Part shown: piece by piece, positions 22,907-35,096 of the stretch
Position numbering within the stretch: the first letter of the stretch is position 1
How the letters are laid out: every line of letters starts with the position of its first letter
Made by a program: the position numbers and the translations under genes
The notes under the pieces: model-generated
Seen by the model: only the letters and a program-made list of their open reading frames with translations
Told to the model about the DNA's origin: nothing
The model's database searches: none
Assembly: GCA_018287875.1 (NCBI GenBank)
Contig: JAGVVL010000001.1
Span: 1,674,001-1,738,000 of the forward strand
DNA: 64,000 nucleotides
Source of the DNA: Nigrospora sphaerica
Lineage: Eukaryota > Ascomycota > Sordariomycetes > Amphisphaeriales > Apiosporaceae
Reading direction: 5' to 3'

Positions 22907-25118
22907 CTATGCCGCCGAGACCTTGCGCACCGTGGCTGGATTTGGCGTTGCACTCACGCTGCCCACACGACCACTCGTCTTCCGAACGCCCGAAGCCTGG
23001 TTGGAAACCGCCGACCGGCTGGAGTCGGTCGATCGTTTGCTGCCCCGCACCTTGGTGAGAACCCCTGAAGCGCTTGCGGATCGTGTTTGCGCCTGGGTGC
23101 TGTGTTCGCGGGTACCCTTAGACCGCTTTCCACTGCCGATATTTTCGGCGTCGTTGGAGGCGTCATTGTTGATGATCTCGCAGACAGTGGTAGTCGCGTT
23201 GTGATGACTAACGGACCGCGACTTCTCGCTCCGACCTGGGGATTGTGATGCTTTCCGGTGCGAGCGCATTCGAAGATGTATCTCCTCCTCGGACTCGGCC
23301 TCAGTGGGTTGCCTGTGAACAGAAATGATTTCCGTCTCTTGGCTTGCCGCCAGCTCCTCTTCCACCGGGTCGATGGCGTTTCGGTTGTACGGATGGTGAC
23401 GGTCCGCGCGGCCCGTCTTGCGCGGCTGCCCCGGTGTTGGCGCCGGCAGGTAGTCTTCTTGGACGCCAATGTTATTGCGGTCTTGATCGACCTCGCTCAG
23501 GGGTGTACGGCTCGGGGTCTTCTGGGAAGGTGTGGCAGTGGTCCGGCTCGATGACTTGGGCATGCCTCTGACGGGAGTACTAGGCGCCGCCAGGTTCGCC
23601 GCCATCTCCTTGCGCAGCTTACGCTCGATTCTCTCCTCGACCCACCATTCTCGGAAGATGCCCTGGTTGAGATGCAGCCAGTGCTGCTGGGGTCCGACCA
23701 CCATACCCGGCCGCATGAAGCGCATGAAGGCGATCACCTCGTTGGCAGTAAAGCCGTGACGGTAGATCAGGTAGGCACCAATAAGACAGCCGGTGCGGCC
23801 AAGACCGGCCTTGCAGTGGACTGCAATGCCCTTCTTCTTCACAGTGATGGTCTCGTGGGCGAGCCTTATGAACTTGCGAACGGTGCTCAACGGCGGGCAT
23901 GTGCCGTCCTCGAAGATCATGTCCAGATGCTGAATTCCCAGTGCCTCGAAGTAGGAAGGCGAGTACAGAGGCGAGTTGAGCCGAACGACCAGGCCAATGT
24001 TGCGCTCGGAAAAGTGCTGCAGGACGTTCTTGAACGGCTGGGGGAGGGTACGGTGCGCCTCGACGGCCGCCAAAGTCTTCGGAAGCGCGGCCCAGGCCTC
24101 GGAGCCGGGGGAAACGGGGGCCACGGGCGAGTGTTGAGGCGAGGCGAAGGCCAGGAAGTGCGGGGTGACCCAGTTGAAATCACCATGCTCGACTCTTTCG
24201 TACTTCTCGTACTCGTCCAGATCGAAGTTGTCCAGCGCACAGCACGTCTCTTCCTTGGCCTTCCAGACGCCGTACACGACATCCTGTACTGTGATTCCGT
24301 AATCCGCTTGGCTGTACCCGGCATCCCGGAAGGGCATCAGCGGCGGCTCGACCTGGGCAATGGGGGCCAATGCCAGGTGAGGAGGCCACGACTGGATGAG
24401 CACCATGTAGCATGCTAAAAGACAGGCGGCGTTGGCGCGGCCTTGGAGCAAATGTTAGAACGAAGAAGCAGGCGGCGGAGGAGAATGCGGCATACTTCTC
24501 GGATCTGCCCGGCTCCAAAACACAATGGGCCGGCTTTGGTTCTCCTTAGCTCCAAGCACCTCGTGGAACTGCAGGGCGAAGCGGTAGAGGTGGCCGATAT
24601 GGAAAGGCCCGAAGTCGTGGTGGAAGGCATTATAAAACAGCTGGTCATCGACGGTGAAGTAACACGGGGCCTCGCGGGCGGCCTTGGAAGGAACCGGAGA
24701 CGGGCCGGCCACAGCTCGGGACGAGCGCTTGCTGGGCGATCCCCGCGTCGGGGCGTCGGGGTAAGGAAATAGGGTCTCGGGCGTCGGCGGGTGAACGTAG
24801 GATGCGAGGTATAGACGGTCTGTGATGATCAGCAGTGCAATAGGGAGATCGAGCAGGCGGCGGTAGGCGGTCGGGAAGAAGCAAGGGGGCTGGCACGCGC
24901 ACACGCACGCGTGAAGCGGTGGGTCCTTAGGGATGGCCTCCATGGATGCTGTCCAGCACCTCGGACGAGCAGCAATGCCAATGGAAGGGGTAAAAAGACA
25001 TCGGGGACGGCGCTCGGCTGCAGCAGAGGCGAGAAACTGGGGCGGGCGGCGTGAAACACGTACCTGGGATGTACTCGACGACCTGGCCCATATTGCTGTG
25101 TTTGGACGAAGGCGCCAT
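22907..25118 (-). CDS. CDC14: dual-specificity protein phosphatase CDC14
   Basis: Reverses CDK phosphorylation at mitotic exit and in septation. Three exons: 25064-25118, 24496-24819 and 22907-24441. Intron 1 is 244 bp (24820-25063) and intron 2 is 54 bp (24442-24495, CTAAC branch site); the product is 637 aa. Splicing restores VVEYIPDRLYLASYVHPP and SRANAACLLACYMVLIQSW, both expected. The active-site loop is HCKAGLGRTG with Cys336, and Asp305 in IFEDGTCPP is the likely general acid. The N-terminal non-catalytic domain and the catalytic domain (to about residue 410) are complete. The C-terminal 220 residues are Ser/Thr/Lys-rich with many S/T-P and basic stretches, as in fungal orthologues. 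An in-frame upstream Met (25136) is possible. The gene is divergent from PCC1. Confidence 0.94.
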
Positions 25119-25153
25119 GGTGGTGCGCTCCTTCAATGGCTGCTGCGCTGGGA

Positions 25154-25170
25154 GGGGGGGGGGGGGGGGG
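25154..25170. repeat. G17 homopolymer just upstream of CDC14
   Basis: Seventeen consecutive G about 40 bp upstream of the CDC14 start codon on the plus strand (C17 on the transcribed strand), so probably in the 5' UTR. Length may be unreliable in assembly. Confidence 0.9.
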
Positions 25171-26283
25171 CAGAGAAGACGGGGGTATCTAAGAAGGGAA
25201 AGTTCGGCGGCCGCAGGCGGGGGTTAGAGGTTGCACGGGAAGAGGCTATAATATAGAGATGCGGCGAGTCGTTGGTGTTTCGGGGTAAACAAGGCGACAG
25301 TGCAGCGGCATCAAGAGACGGTGAGCAAGCCCTAAATGGAGGCGGTCCTAGCTTCTGAGCAGGCGCGGGCGAGATGCAATGGCCAGGGGAAGGGGCCGGA
25401 GGGGAGGCGGCGAGATGCACCAAGGACCAAGGCAGTGATGACGAGAGAACGGAGAGGAGATGAATGCAAGTGCGTTACGAAAGAGACCTGCGACGATGTT
25501 TTTATTATGAGAGCGCTACCATCCGCTGGCCGCCGCCGGCCTTTGGGGTGTTGCATAATCGGTTAAGTGGGTCTGCCCGTTGGCTTTTGTTATTCCCAAC
25601 TCTCCGCAGTTGCTACGACAACACTGCCGAAAGGGCTTAGCGGCCCCTGCCCTGAAGTACCTACATCTATCCCGCTTCAGACAGTGTCAGCCACAACCTT
25701 CAATCTTCGTCTGAAAAGCACCCGACATCTCGAGAGTTAAAACTCGGGGGGGCGCGGGGGTCTGTTCCTCGCGATGGGATGGAGGACGAGCACGCCTCCG
25801 GGTCAACAGGTACGCAAGTGAAAGACGGGCACGGGGCAATGGAAGGTGGCCGGCAGCAGCCAGCCCTGTCCTTTTCTGCCCTCCTGGATAAGGTAACGAA
25901 CACAACGGCTGCTTCCCAGCCACCTCGATGGCCGCATCGAGCAAAGTGCGCATCCACCCTTTCTCACCATCTGCCCGTCCTCCATCCCTGACTCGAGAAG
26001 GTCGACCCCGCATGGGATCCATAGGAAGAAAGGTCGATTTGTAGGTACCAGGGCCGCAGGGCGGGCGACACTGCAGGCTGCGTAGCCCGGGACAGGAGCC
26101 AGCGCAGCGCGGCGACTGACTTTTTTCCCCTCCCCAGTTGCAGCGGCCAGGGCCGGTCATATCAGATTGTCCACTATTTGGGGGGGGGGGGGCTGGTGCT
26201 GGCACTGTCCAAAGAGCAGACCTACTGTGCATGTGCAACTCTTGTCATCACAGAATCCTCCTCCTGCCTCACCGGGGCTATCA

Positions 26284-26307
26284 GTATGTACATATGTAAG
26301 TACATAC
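26284..26307. repeat. short perfect inverted repeat
   Basis: GTATGTAC and its reverse complement GTACATAC flank an 8-bp AT-rich loop. It sits in the divergent CDC14/PCC1 region about 280 bp before the PCC1 start. Confidence 0.9.
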
Positions 26308-26588
26308 ATAGGTATGCACTACGTATGGAGTGCCTCTAGTTCAATCTATTTGACATGCCATCCCAATGGATGCCTCCAGCTTCAGCTACCATCAGCCATT
26401 GATCCAGCCGCTCCAGTCCCAGAGACAGTCCGGTTCCCACCGCTAAAAAAAAAGTGCCCGCTACCACAAACAGACAGGATCCATCCATACCGAGCCATAC
26501 CGTCTCGTCCACGTCGTTGCCCATCAACCAGACAGCCCCTCTTCATCTCCCAAAGACAACAGGCCGCATGCAAGGTCTGATGACGAAC

Positions 26589-27088
26589 ATGGCTGCTGCG
26601 ACGACGGATGCCGAACAGTTCCCCTGTGTTTTGTAAATATCCCTTCCCCCCCGTTCGTCCTTGTCCCGCACCTCGTTCCCCGGCCCTCCCTCCCTGCTCT
26701 TAGCCCCCTGTCTGTATGTGCGGCATGTTTATGGGAGGGGGCTGGTGGTGTGTGAGTTTCCGTGTGTGTTAACCGCCTAGTCAGGACACTAGAGGTTCCC
26801 TTTCCCACGGAACGCCTCGCTTCTGTAGCCCTGCGCTCCCTCCAGGTGGACAAGGAGCTCTCGCCGCTGGTGCGCAGAACTTTTGCTCTCGGCGGCGCCA
26901 GCGACAATGAGGGCGCCGACGACAGGCTCTTGCTCGTAGAGTACCGGGCCACCACCAATCGCATGCTCCGCGTCGCCGTCAACTCATTCATGGAAAGTCT
27001 GTACCTGGTCATCGAGGTCATGGAGAACTTGGACACGGATGTACTCGCGGCCAATGCTTCCGAAAAGGAAGCCGTGCTTCATGCCTAA
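26589..27088 (+). CDS. PCC1: EKC/KEOPS complex subunit PCC1
   Basis: Small dimerising subunit of KEOPS, the complex that makes the t6A modification of ANN-decoding tRNAs and also affects telomeres and transcription. Exons are 26589-26632 and 26785-27088. The 152-bp intron (26633-26784, GTAAAT..GTCAG) joins FPCVL to TLEVPFPTERLASVALRSLQ, which is the canonical opening of the domain; the product is 115 aa. LSPLVRRTF, LLVEYRATTNRMLRVAVNSF and MESLYLVIEVMENLD complete the fold. In-frame ATGs at 26568 and 26580 could be used instead, adding up to seven residues. It is convergent with the small heat-shock gene, 363 bp away. Confidence 0.9.
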
Positions 27089-27451
27089 AGAGTTCATGAC
27101 GTCGGGGGGACCTCTCGGATCAGGGCTAGGCGCTGGAGGGAGGGATGTTTTCATTGGAATGGAACGGAAGGGGGGCCGGGGGCGTTTGGTGAGCATCACT
27201 TTTCGAGCCGTTCGCCCACGCATATATCCGACCCGACGTAGGATCGCGCTGCCAAAGTGTCTTCACGGCGTAGGGCGCGCATTGGACGAAATCTAGACTG
27301 CGCCGAGGGAATTCGGAACTTGATTGTTTTGGGGCGGGGGGTGGGTTTTGGATAAGCTACCTATGTTGTGAACACGAAGAAATATTGACCACCTCCACCA
27401 ATTGTCCTTTAAAAAACGCCGTCGCACTGTTCAGCCGCAATAGGAAAGCCT
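27089..27451. other. short intergenic between convergent genes
   Basis: Nothing recognised. It must hold the 3' UTRs of PCC1 and of the heat-shock gene. A G-rich stretch lies near 27332-27347. Confidence 0.5.
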
Positions 27452-28495
27452 TTACTCCACATCGATCTTGTGGATCTCTGTCCACTCCTTCTCGGCCTTG
27501 GGTACGGTGACGATCAAGATGCCGTTCTCCATCTTGGCCGTGATATTGTATGCATCAACCTCGTCCTTGTTGTCGGCCCCAGCTGGTGGCAGCTTGATGC
27601 TCCGCTCAAACATGCCCACGCGCCTCTCGCAGGTCGAGGTTAAAGACTGAAGGAACTCCTCGTTGCCTGGGCGGTAAACAACACCGGCGACATTCAGGAG
27701 GCCCTTGTCCGCATCCCAGTGGACGCCGACGTCCTCCTTCACTGCCCCCGGCAGAGCGAAGTGGAGAACATATTCTTTCTCCGTGTTGAATATGTCCAAG
27801 GGCGGGACGAGGTTGTCGTCCTGTTTGCCCTGCTGGTCGTTCGTGTCCCCACCCTGGGCAGCGGACCGGGCTTGCTCGACATAGTCACGTAAGCCCTGGG
27901 CCAGAGGATGAGTTGAGACCATGTTCAGCAAGGCCTGGAAATCAAAGGGCCCGCTGTACGGGGGTGCCGGCGCGGCACCGTGGCGCTCACGAGGCCCACC
28001 GCGACCACAACGACCGCCATTGCCATTGCCCCGGCCGCGGCCGCGGCGGTGTGCGCCGGGCCCGCCGAATGGGAGGTGAGGAAAGGGAGGGGGCCCGTGA
28101 GGATACTGGGGTGGATGCGGCATGTCGGGGGTGGGGGGCGAAGCTGGGGGGTCATCGGGCGATTCCCTCATTGTTGCTGAGGACCCTTCTTCCTCGGCGC
28201 CCTCACGCCTCTCTGTGTTCTCCCCTCGGTCCGAGTCATGGCCGTGCCGGCCACGGCGCGGTTGTTCCCACGGGGTGCTGTTCCTGGCCCAGGGGGCACC
28301 GGTCCACGGTCCACCCCAGCCGCCCCAGGGGGCGAAGGCCTCGCCGTTGAACGGGAATCCGGCGCCGGGGCCGAAGCCTGGGTTGCCGCCTCCGCGACGG
28401 GGTCCGTGATCGGGTCCCAGAGTTTCGAGAAACTCCAAGAAGGGGTTCAACCCACCGTCGTGGGTACCGTTGGTGTTGGAATGCGGGTTGGTCAT
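27452..28495 (-). CDS. small heat-shock protein (HSP20 / alpha-crystallin) with a long Gly/Pro/Arg-rich N-arm
   Basis: ATP-independent chaperone that would bind unfolding proteins in large oligomers. Single exon, 347 aa. The alpha-crystallin domain spans about residues 231-347: PPLDIFNTEKEYVLHFALPG opens it, MFERSIKLP is the late core strand, and MENGILIVTVPKAEK is the conserved C-terminal G-x-L segment. Inside the domain the insert between strands carries a 30-residue loop, as in fungal Hsp30-type proteins. The N-terminal arm of about 225 residues is unusually long and made of Gly/Pro/Phe/Trp/Arg repeats, with an RGRGRGNGNGGRCGRGG box at about 151-167 that resembles an RNA-binding RGG region. 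No clear heat-shock element was identified upstream. Confidence 0.9.
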   Translation of the reverse strand: MTNPHSNTNGTHDGGLNPFLEFLETLGPDHGPRRGGGNPGFGPGAGFPFNGEAFAPWGGWGGPWTGAPWARNSTPWEQPRRGRHGHDSDRGENTERREGAEEEGSSATMRESPDDPPASPPTPDMPHPPQYPHGPPPFPHLPFGGPGAHRRGRGRGNGNGGRCGRGGPRERHGAAPAPPYSGPFDFQALLNMVSTHPLAQGLRDYVEQARSAAQGGDTNDQQGKQDDNLVPPLDIFNTEKEYVLHFALPGAVKEDVGVHWDADKGLLNVAGVVYRPGNEEFLQSLTSTCERRVGMFERSIKLPPAGADNKDEVDAYNITAKMENGILIVTVPKAEKEWTEIHKIDVE

Positions 28496-31287
28496 GGTGA
28501 GTCTCGTGAACAGATAAATGTCAAGTGACGGGTATCGGTGAATGAATGAATACAGAGGAGGACGCTCGACGTTTAATACATTATCACTCCCCTTGCCCGG
28601 GTGCTCCAGGCACTATGGTGTGCGTAATGGCCACCCTCTAGGCGATGGCGAACGACGAGGCCCTAGCCCACGGCGATTACGAATCGTCAGAGTCGTCCCC
28701 TATGCATTTGCCTCGCACTGATCTAATACGCGTACGCCACAGTATCGAACCTTTAGGAAGGCATCGGAACGAATCAGCTAGCCCGGATATTTGCTGTGGT
28801 TCACCCAAGGCCTGGCTCGCCGCGCGTCCCTCAAGGCACCCGTGATACCGAATCTGATCAGATGGCGCCTCGCCATTGGCGCATAAGGGCCCTTGCTAGT
28901 GAGAAAGACAGCAGCTCAGCAGTGAGGTGTGTAGCTTCAACGCGGGGTGGCATAGCAACGGGTACCACAAAGCTCCGACGGACGACTCGCCATCTTGAAC
29001 TCGCGTGTTACTCGGACCCGAAATGTACGGCTTGGCACCGATCGCCTCTTCTTTTCGCCCCTCGGCCTGCCGAGCCTGTTGCCTACCGGCCAGCCCGCCT
29101 GCCTAGATTGTTCGCACGGCGATGAAACAGACTGGCATGTGGTTGCGGGCGAACAGGACCAGCCCTGTCGGTAAGTCGGGGCGCAGGTGGCGAGTTTGCC
29201 TGGTGCCCCTCCGTAAAAAAGGCAAGACGTCAGACGATGTTGCCTTTGCCAGGCTGAAGCAGGCGACGTATGTGCTACCTATGAGCCTCGCCTACCAAGA
29301 AAGCACTGGAGAGCAACGAATAAATGCAAGCAGTTGGCGTGTAATCCAACCTTATATTCCCTAGTTGACTTTTGATGGGCCGTTGCTGCTTGGGTAATAT
29401 TTATCGGGGGCGAGTACTTGGTAGCGACGTTTCGATTTTCTCTATATTGCCTCCCTCCATATTGGGATATGTACTTCATGGATAGACATGTGTGTATTGG
29501 GCACCACAGAGGGCGCGATCACAACGAGAAGGGCATGGAGAAGAGGTACCTTCCTACCCGTCTCGCTATGCACATAGGTTGGTAGGAAACTAGGCTTTGC
29601 GCGACGGCTATAGGAGCCAAGGCACGAAAAAGAGGCACCTAACGTTAGGCAATGGCTTTGTTATTCCCTTTCTACATTTGTCGAGTACGCATCCAGTCCT
29701 ATCCATTTCCAGTCTTCTTCGGCCAGGCTGTCGGTTCGGGAGGATTTTAGGTAGCTGCGTCCACGGGAGCGTCCCTCGCAGAACTGAAAACCCCCCGGGA
29801 TTGACAGAGTTAGGTGTGTACGCAAGTACCTACATTTGAAGGAGGTACACAAGTAAGCAAGTAATCAGTCCACCGTCGGCAAGTAGGGGAACACGAGGGA
29901 TGCGAAAATCCTTCAGATAAATTTGATGTGTGTAAGATTGAGAAAGCCTCGCCAACCTTGATGCCGCTGGAGTTTAAACCCCCACGTGGCTGCCATTGCT
30001 GGCAGGGACTGTGTATAAGTGCACCCGTGAAGGAGTCACGCACTACGACGCATGGATAGGACTCCCTACAACGCGGGAAGATGGGGGTGGAGCCAGTACA
30101 CCCGCACCGCTGCTATGCACAAAACCAACATGAGCGGGTTGTACTTTAAATCGTGGACGGATACAGTCCGATACTACTGTCAAATCACCGGCGACCCCAT
30201 GCTATAGGGTTCAAATACTCCATTTGTTAACGGATGCATAGGTATAATGGGCGTGTGTACTAGCCGGGCGACAGGCGGCATCCCAGCGAGCGCCGGCAGG
30301 TCGTGCGGGCAGGTCGGGCACCTCGGGTAAAGACCAACAATAAAGACGTTAGCTTGGCGCCCACTTCACGATAAACTCTTCTGCTCTCTTCCCCGTGCAG
30401 TGTTTGCCTGGGGCATACAGGGCTCCCGGCTGTCAAGGTTGGGCATCAGCCGAACAGCCATCGGGCGCTTGCAGCCTGCTTGATCACACTGGCGAACCGA
30501 TTCTGCCGACGGTGCCGTCCCTCGCCATGCATTGGCGCTCGCAATGCGATATGACCTTTGCCATGCGCTCCATCCTGCTAAGCGCCCACCGACGCGCGGC
30601 CAATCACACAACACCAAGACCTTCTTGCCAAGCGGTGCGGGACCCAGCAACAGCTCGACCCTCCATCATACCAGGCCAGGCCCGTCGCCGTCAGGCTGAA
30701 GAGCCCTAGGGAGACCCATGGATGGATGGAAGCGGGCGATGATCCCGCGTCTGGGTGGGCTCGTTCTCACCCAGGCGTCCACATGCGAAACGGACCTGCC
30801 TACCTAACCTACAGCTAGGCTCTGGCCGAGAGAATGAGATAGAGAGGGAAAGAGAGCGAGAGGCGCGTCTTTTCCACCTCCTTTTGCGTCTCGTCTACAA
30901 CCGCTGCTACTGCTGCTTTGTATCACCTCATCCCGTTGCCAGTCATTCCAACCTGTCTCTCGCTTTCCGTCTCGTCACGAGTCCGCCGGCAAAGCCCAGA
31001 AAGTCGGCCTCGGGTCTGTCTCGACAGCTGCCCGCGCACATTCAGCCATCGGCAGTCAGTCATCTTACCCCACCATCGCCGCGAGAGGCAACCAGGTCTC
31101 GAGAGACGGCCGGCCACCCAACTCGAAACCTCCGAGTGCGCCTGTCGTAGGTTGCGTCCTATAAATAACTCCTCGTGCGTCATTTGCGCATATCGTATTT
31201 ACTACCTACAGCTGCCCCTGGCTGTGCCTGTGAGCTGTTGCCTGTATCTGTGTCGCGCGTACCTGCGCCGCTTGCGAAGCCAGCAAC
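28496..31287. other. 2.8-kb region between divergent genes, no gene supported
   Basis: Lies between the starts of the heat-shock gene (minus) and the PhoD-like gene (plus), so it holds both promoters. The last 350 bp (30900-31287) are pyrimidine-rich, as in a fungal 5' UTR. Frames such as 30395-30709 and 28796-29125 are not protein-like. Confidence 0.5.
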
Positions 31288-34200
31288 ATGGCCCGCCCTC
31301 GTGGTATCCCGGAGGATGAGATGTTTCTCAGCAAGCCGGCCGACGACTGCGACAGCCCGACCATCGAACCCTTGAGGATATTCAAGCCCCAGAGCCCTGG
31401 TCCCGCCTCCTCCGCAAGGCCTCAGGGTCGCTTCCAATACCCTGCCCCAGGCCAGCCGAAGCCGACCTTCCCCCTACCGCCAGGCGCTTCGAGTTCCGCA
31501 GAGCCGTTGCCATACCCTGATGAGGATCATGACTTCCGCCCAAGCCAGCCGCCTGCCTCGAGCCGCCCGCCCTACCCGCTTGAAGGAGCGCCCCGGCCGT
31601 CGGGCGGGAGAACCTTCTCGGCTTCTGCAAGCTCACCACGTCCGGGCTGGATGAATGACACCTCGCCTCGCCTGGAGACGAGTCCTGTCGACAAGAGGGG
31701 CCCTGGCTTGGCGGAACGACGGGGTACCGCACCCAAGCCCCTGCCAGGAGCGCTTAGCCCTACGAGCCCGGTCGACCAGGACGGAGGTCTCTTTGCGAAA
31801 CCTCTCGCTCCTCCTCACAAACCTGCTGCGGCTTCTGCTTCTTCTCGCACGGCTACTCCTGACAACTTCCCCGACTATCACAAGAAGCCGTACATGTACC
31901 CGCCACCGCGAGGGAGCTCAACAAGCCCCAGCACCAGCTCCAGCCATAGCTCCAATAATAATGCGCGCCCGCCGCAACCGGACGACGGCTTGTTGAAGAT
32001 GCCTGCCGCCAGCAATGTCAACCGGTTCGCTTCCACGGCCTCGACCTCGACCACGCGCGCCAGCCGAGGGTCCCCTCCGCCGCCTGAAACCCCCATCGTC
32101 GAGCCTGGGCAGATCCCCGGCGGCGGCATCGAGGCCCGGTACGCGGCCTCGGGCATCTCAGGCACCGCTACGCTGAACAGTCTCCAGAGCGCTGCTGCTA
32201 CGCAGCGGCTGGCGCAGTACGGACAGCATCCGGCTACGCAGCCAGGCCTGGCCCGTCCTTGGACACCGACCGAAAGTCCAGACCAACAGCCCCATGGGCC
32301 CCCTACTGTCTACCAGGGCGCGAACCCCGTCTCTAGCCCTGCGGAGTCTACAGCCAACGCCCAGCCGCGGCCTTCAACGTCGTCCTCGAACGGCCCGGCT
32401 TTGCAAGAAAGTGTTCTCGAGCAGGACTTCCGGCGCATGCAGATGTCGGATCCACCCCCTGCGTATACGAGTATAAGTGCGGGCGGCAGCTCGCAATTCC
32501 CCGCCGAAAAGCAGCGCCCCAGCGCTCAGTCGGCATCGTCTTCAAGCTCGGCCCCGGCACAGACTGCCCAGACGGTGACAGTGCCTGCGAAGAAACAGCA
32601 AGATCCTGCGGCTGCTGGGCTGACTTCACCGGCTCTGCAGCATCCCGGCCACCCTGCCTTTGCCAATGACCCTCGGCCCGAGAGCGCGTCGACCGGCAGT
32701 ACCACCCCAGCTGCGCAGGTTATCACCAGCCCTTCGCCCTTCCAAGGGCAGGGTCCCAGCTCGCCTCCTCCCCTTCCCGAAGGATGGATTGCCCACCTCG
32801 ACCCGAACTCGGGCCAGTACTACTACATCCACCTCGCGTCTCAGGCAACGCAGTGGGAGTTCCCCAAGGGGCCCAACCCCATCAACCACGAGCCGGCCCC
32901 CTTGTCCCCCACCGCTTCTACGTATGGAAATCCCCTGGCATCACCCATGTTCGGCAAGCAACCTGCCCTGGCGTCGCCCCTGTTCCCCCCTCACACTCCT
33001 GGCTATGCCGAGAGTATAATGAGTGTAGCGCAGTCGCAGGCTCCCAGTGCGGCCGGCTTTTCTGGGCCGCCACCGAGCGCAGGCGTGGACATGTACAAGG
33101 TGCAGCCGACGAACGGCGTCTATTTCGGGCCCTATCTGCGCTACGTCAACATGGATGTGGAGAAGGGCACCTGGCTGGGAAGCATCCTCATCGTCACAGA
33201 CGCACCCCAACCCCCCACCATCCACATCCACCCGAGTGTCGACTTGTCGCCAAACCCACGGCAGCTTATTCCGCGCTGCATCTACACGCATCAGAGATGG
33301 CAGTTCCACAAGTACGACATGGACCTGCCGATGAGTGAGGCGGGCACAGAGAGGTGGACGTACGCCGTAACGTCGCACCTGGGCTGCACTCGTTACGAAT
33401 TCGTGGTTGCTGGCAAGCACGAAACCAACTGGCGGTTCATAGCGCACTCGGGCAACGATTTCGCGGCGAGCACGTCTCAGAATGAGCGCAGCAAACTGGG
33501 AGGCGTCGGTTTCATGTGGAAGGACGTCCTGCAGAAGAACGTGGACTGCGGTGGCTTCCACGTCCAGCTTGGACTTGGCGACCAGGTCTACGGAGACCGG
33601 CTATGGAAGGAAGTGCCACTACTCCGGCAGTGGCTGGCAATGCAGGGTAAGGAGAACCGGAAGACTGCTGCGTGGACGGCACGACACGAGGAAGACGTCA
33701 CGCATGCCTATTTTCATTTCTACACCAGCCATTTCGACCAGCCGTTCCTGCGCGAGGCGTGGGCACAGATTCCCCACATCTGCCAGATAGACGATCATGA
33801 CATGTAAGTCTCACCTTGGGCCATCGGCGGCGGGCAGAGAGCGAAGCTGACAATACGACAGCTTCGACGGCTACGGATCCTATCCGGACTACATGCAAAC
33901 ATCGCAGATGTTCAAGAATATTGGGCGGATAGCCGTCGACATGTACCTGTTGTTCCAACACCACACGACACTCGAGGTGCTGCGGAATGTCAGCCACGAC
34001 CTGGATCTGTTCACCGTCACGGGCCAGGGCTGGCACTTCGTCAAGTATCTCGGACCCGCCGTGGTGGTGGTCGGCGCCGACCTGCGGTCCGAACGGACGC
34101 AGAACCGGGTGATGGCTGGTCCTACGTACCAAGGCCTCTTTCCCAAGGTGGCGATGCTGCCTCCCAGCGTGCAGCACTGTCTATGGATGCTCTCGGTGCC

Positions 34201-35096
34201 CGTGGTTTATCCGCGGCTGGACACGGTCGAAAGCCTGGCGAACACGTTTGCTACGGGCAAGAAGGCCGTGAACACGACGTACAATGTGCTTGGGAAAGTA
34301 ACCAGCTCCGTGGCAGGCATTGTCGGCGGCAAGGACGTGGTGGCGTCGGGCTTCAGCTCGGTGAAGAAGGCCGTTGGCAAGTCGGGCCTTATGGGCAACG
34401 TTGTCAACCAATTCGGCGACCTAGACATCAGCGAGATTCTCAAGGACATGTGGACACATGAGACCAAGGATCTCGAACGAACCTACCTGATCCGCACGCT
34501 CCAAGGCATTGCGCACCAGAAGGGCATTCGCATGACGTTCCTGTCGGGCGGTAAGTTTTCCCTCCCCTCTTTTCACGCCGCGCCGGACACTCGGCGCTGA
34601 CTGGCATGGGCATACAGACGTCAACGCGGGCGGTGCTGGCCTGCTTCACGACCCGGCTCACCCTAGCGACCACAAGACCATGTATCAGGTCATCACGTCG
34701 CCCATTGTGGCGGCGCCCGCATCGGCGTACATCCTCAAGATGCTGCACAGCAACAAGACGCACTACGTGCCGGCCAACGGAACCAAGTCCAGCCTGAACG
34801 AGGTGAGCGACACGAAAGAGGACATGATGGAGATCTTCCACACGGACGCGTCGGGCTCGCAACGGGAGCTCAAGAAGCTCATGGGACGGCGCAACTACAT
34901 TGCGGTGGTGGCGTACGACCCCGAGGCGATTGCAGGCACGCAGTACGCCGCCAGCGTGTCAAGCGGGCAGACGGCGCAGCAGGGGCTGAGCAAGCTGAGT
35001 CTCGCAATTGATTTCGTGGTGCAAGGGGACGGGGCGTTTGCGACGCCCACAAAGTACGGCCCTGTTATTGTGCCACACCTAGAGTTTGGCCGGTAG
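31288..35096 (+). CDS. WW-domain plus PhoD-like metallophosphatase protein
   Basis: Exons are 31288-33803, 33862-34550 and 34618-35096. Introns of 58 and 67 bp both have GTAAGT donors; the product is 1227 aa. The first 490 residues are Pro/Ser-rich and low-complexity. A WW domain follows at about 496-530 (LPEGWIAHLDPNSGQYYYIH, Trp500 and Trp523). From about residue 600 the protein matches fungal PhoD-like phosphatases, with metal-site motifs LGLGDQVYGDRLW, QIDDHDIFDGYGSYPD (restored by splicing at 33803/33862), VVVVGADLRSERTQNR and TFLSGDVNAGGAG. In the last motif Asn stands where a metal-binding His is found in many PhoD proteins. The substrate is unknown. WW domains bind Pro-rich partners, so the protein is probably intracellular and scaffolded; no signal peptide is visible. 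Confidence 0.88.

Larger units (their letters stand above)
25119..26588. promoter_or_regulatory. divergent promoter region CDC14 / PCC1
   Basis: 1.47 kb between divergent starts. A TATA-like, nearly palindromic CTATAATATAG sits at 25245-25255, about 130 bp upstream of the CDC14 start. A run of 17 G lies at 25154-25170 and another of 13 G at 26180-26192. No gene is supported; the frame at 25687-26238 has no protein-like features. Confidence 0.5.

Noticed and set aside
23672..24418. 248-codon plus-strand frame
   Set aside because: Antisense of the CDC14 catalytic domain, which carries the intact HCKAGLGRTG signature on the other strand.
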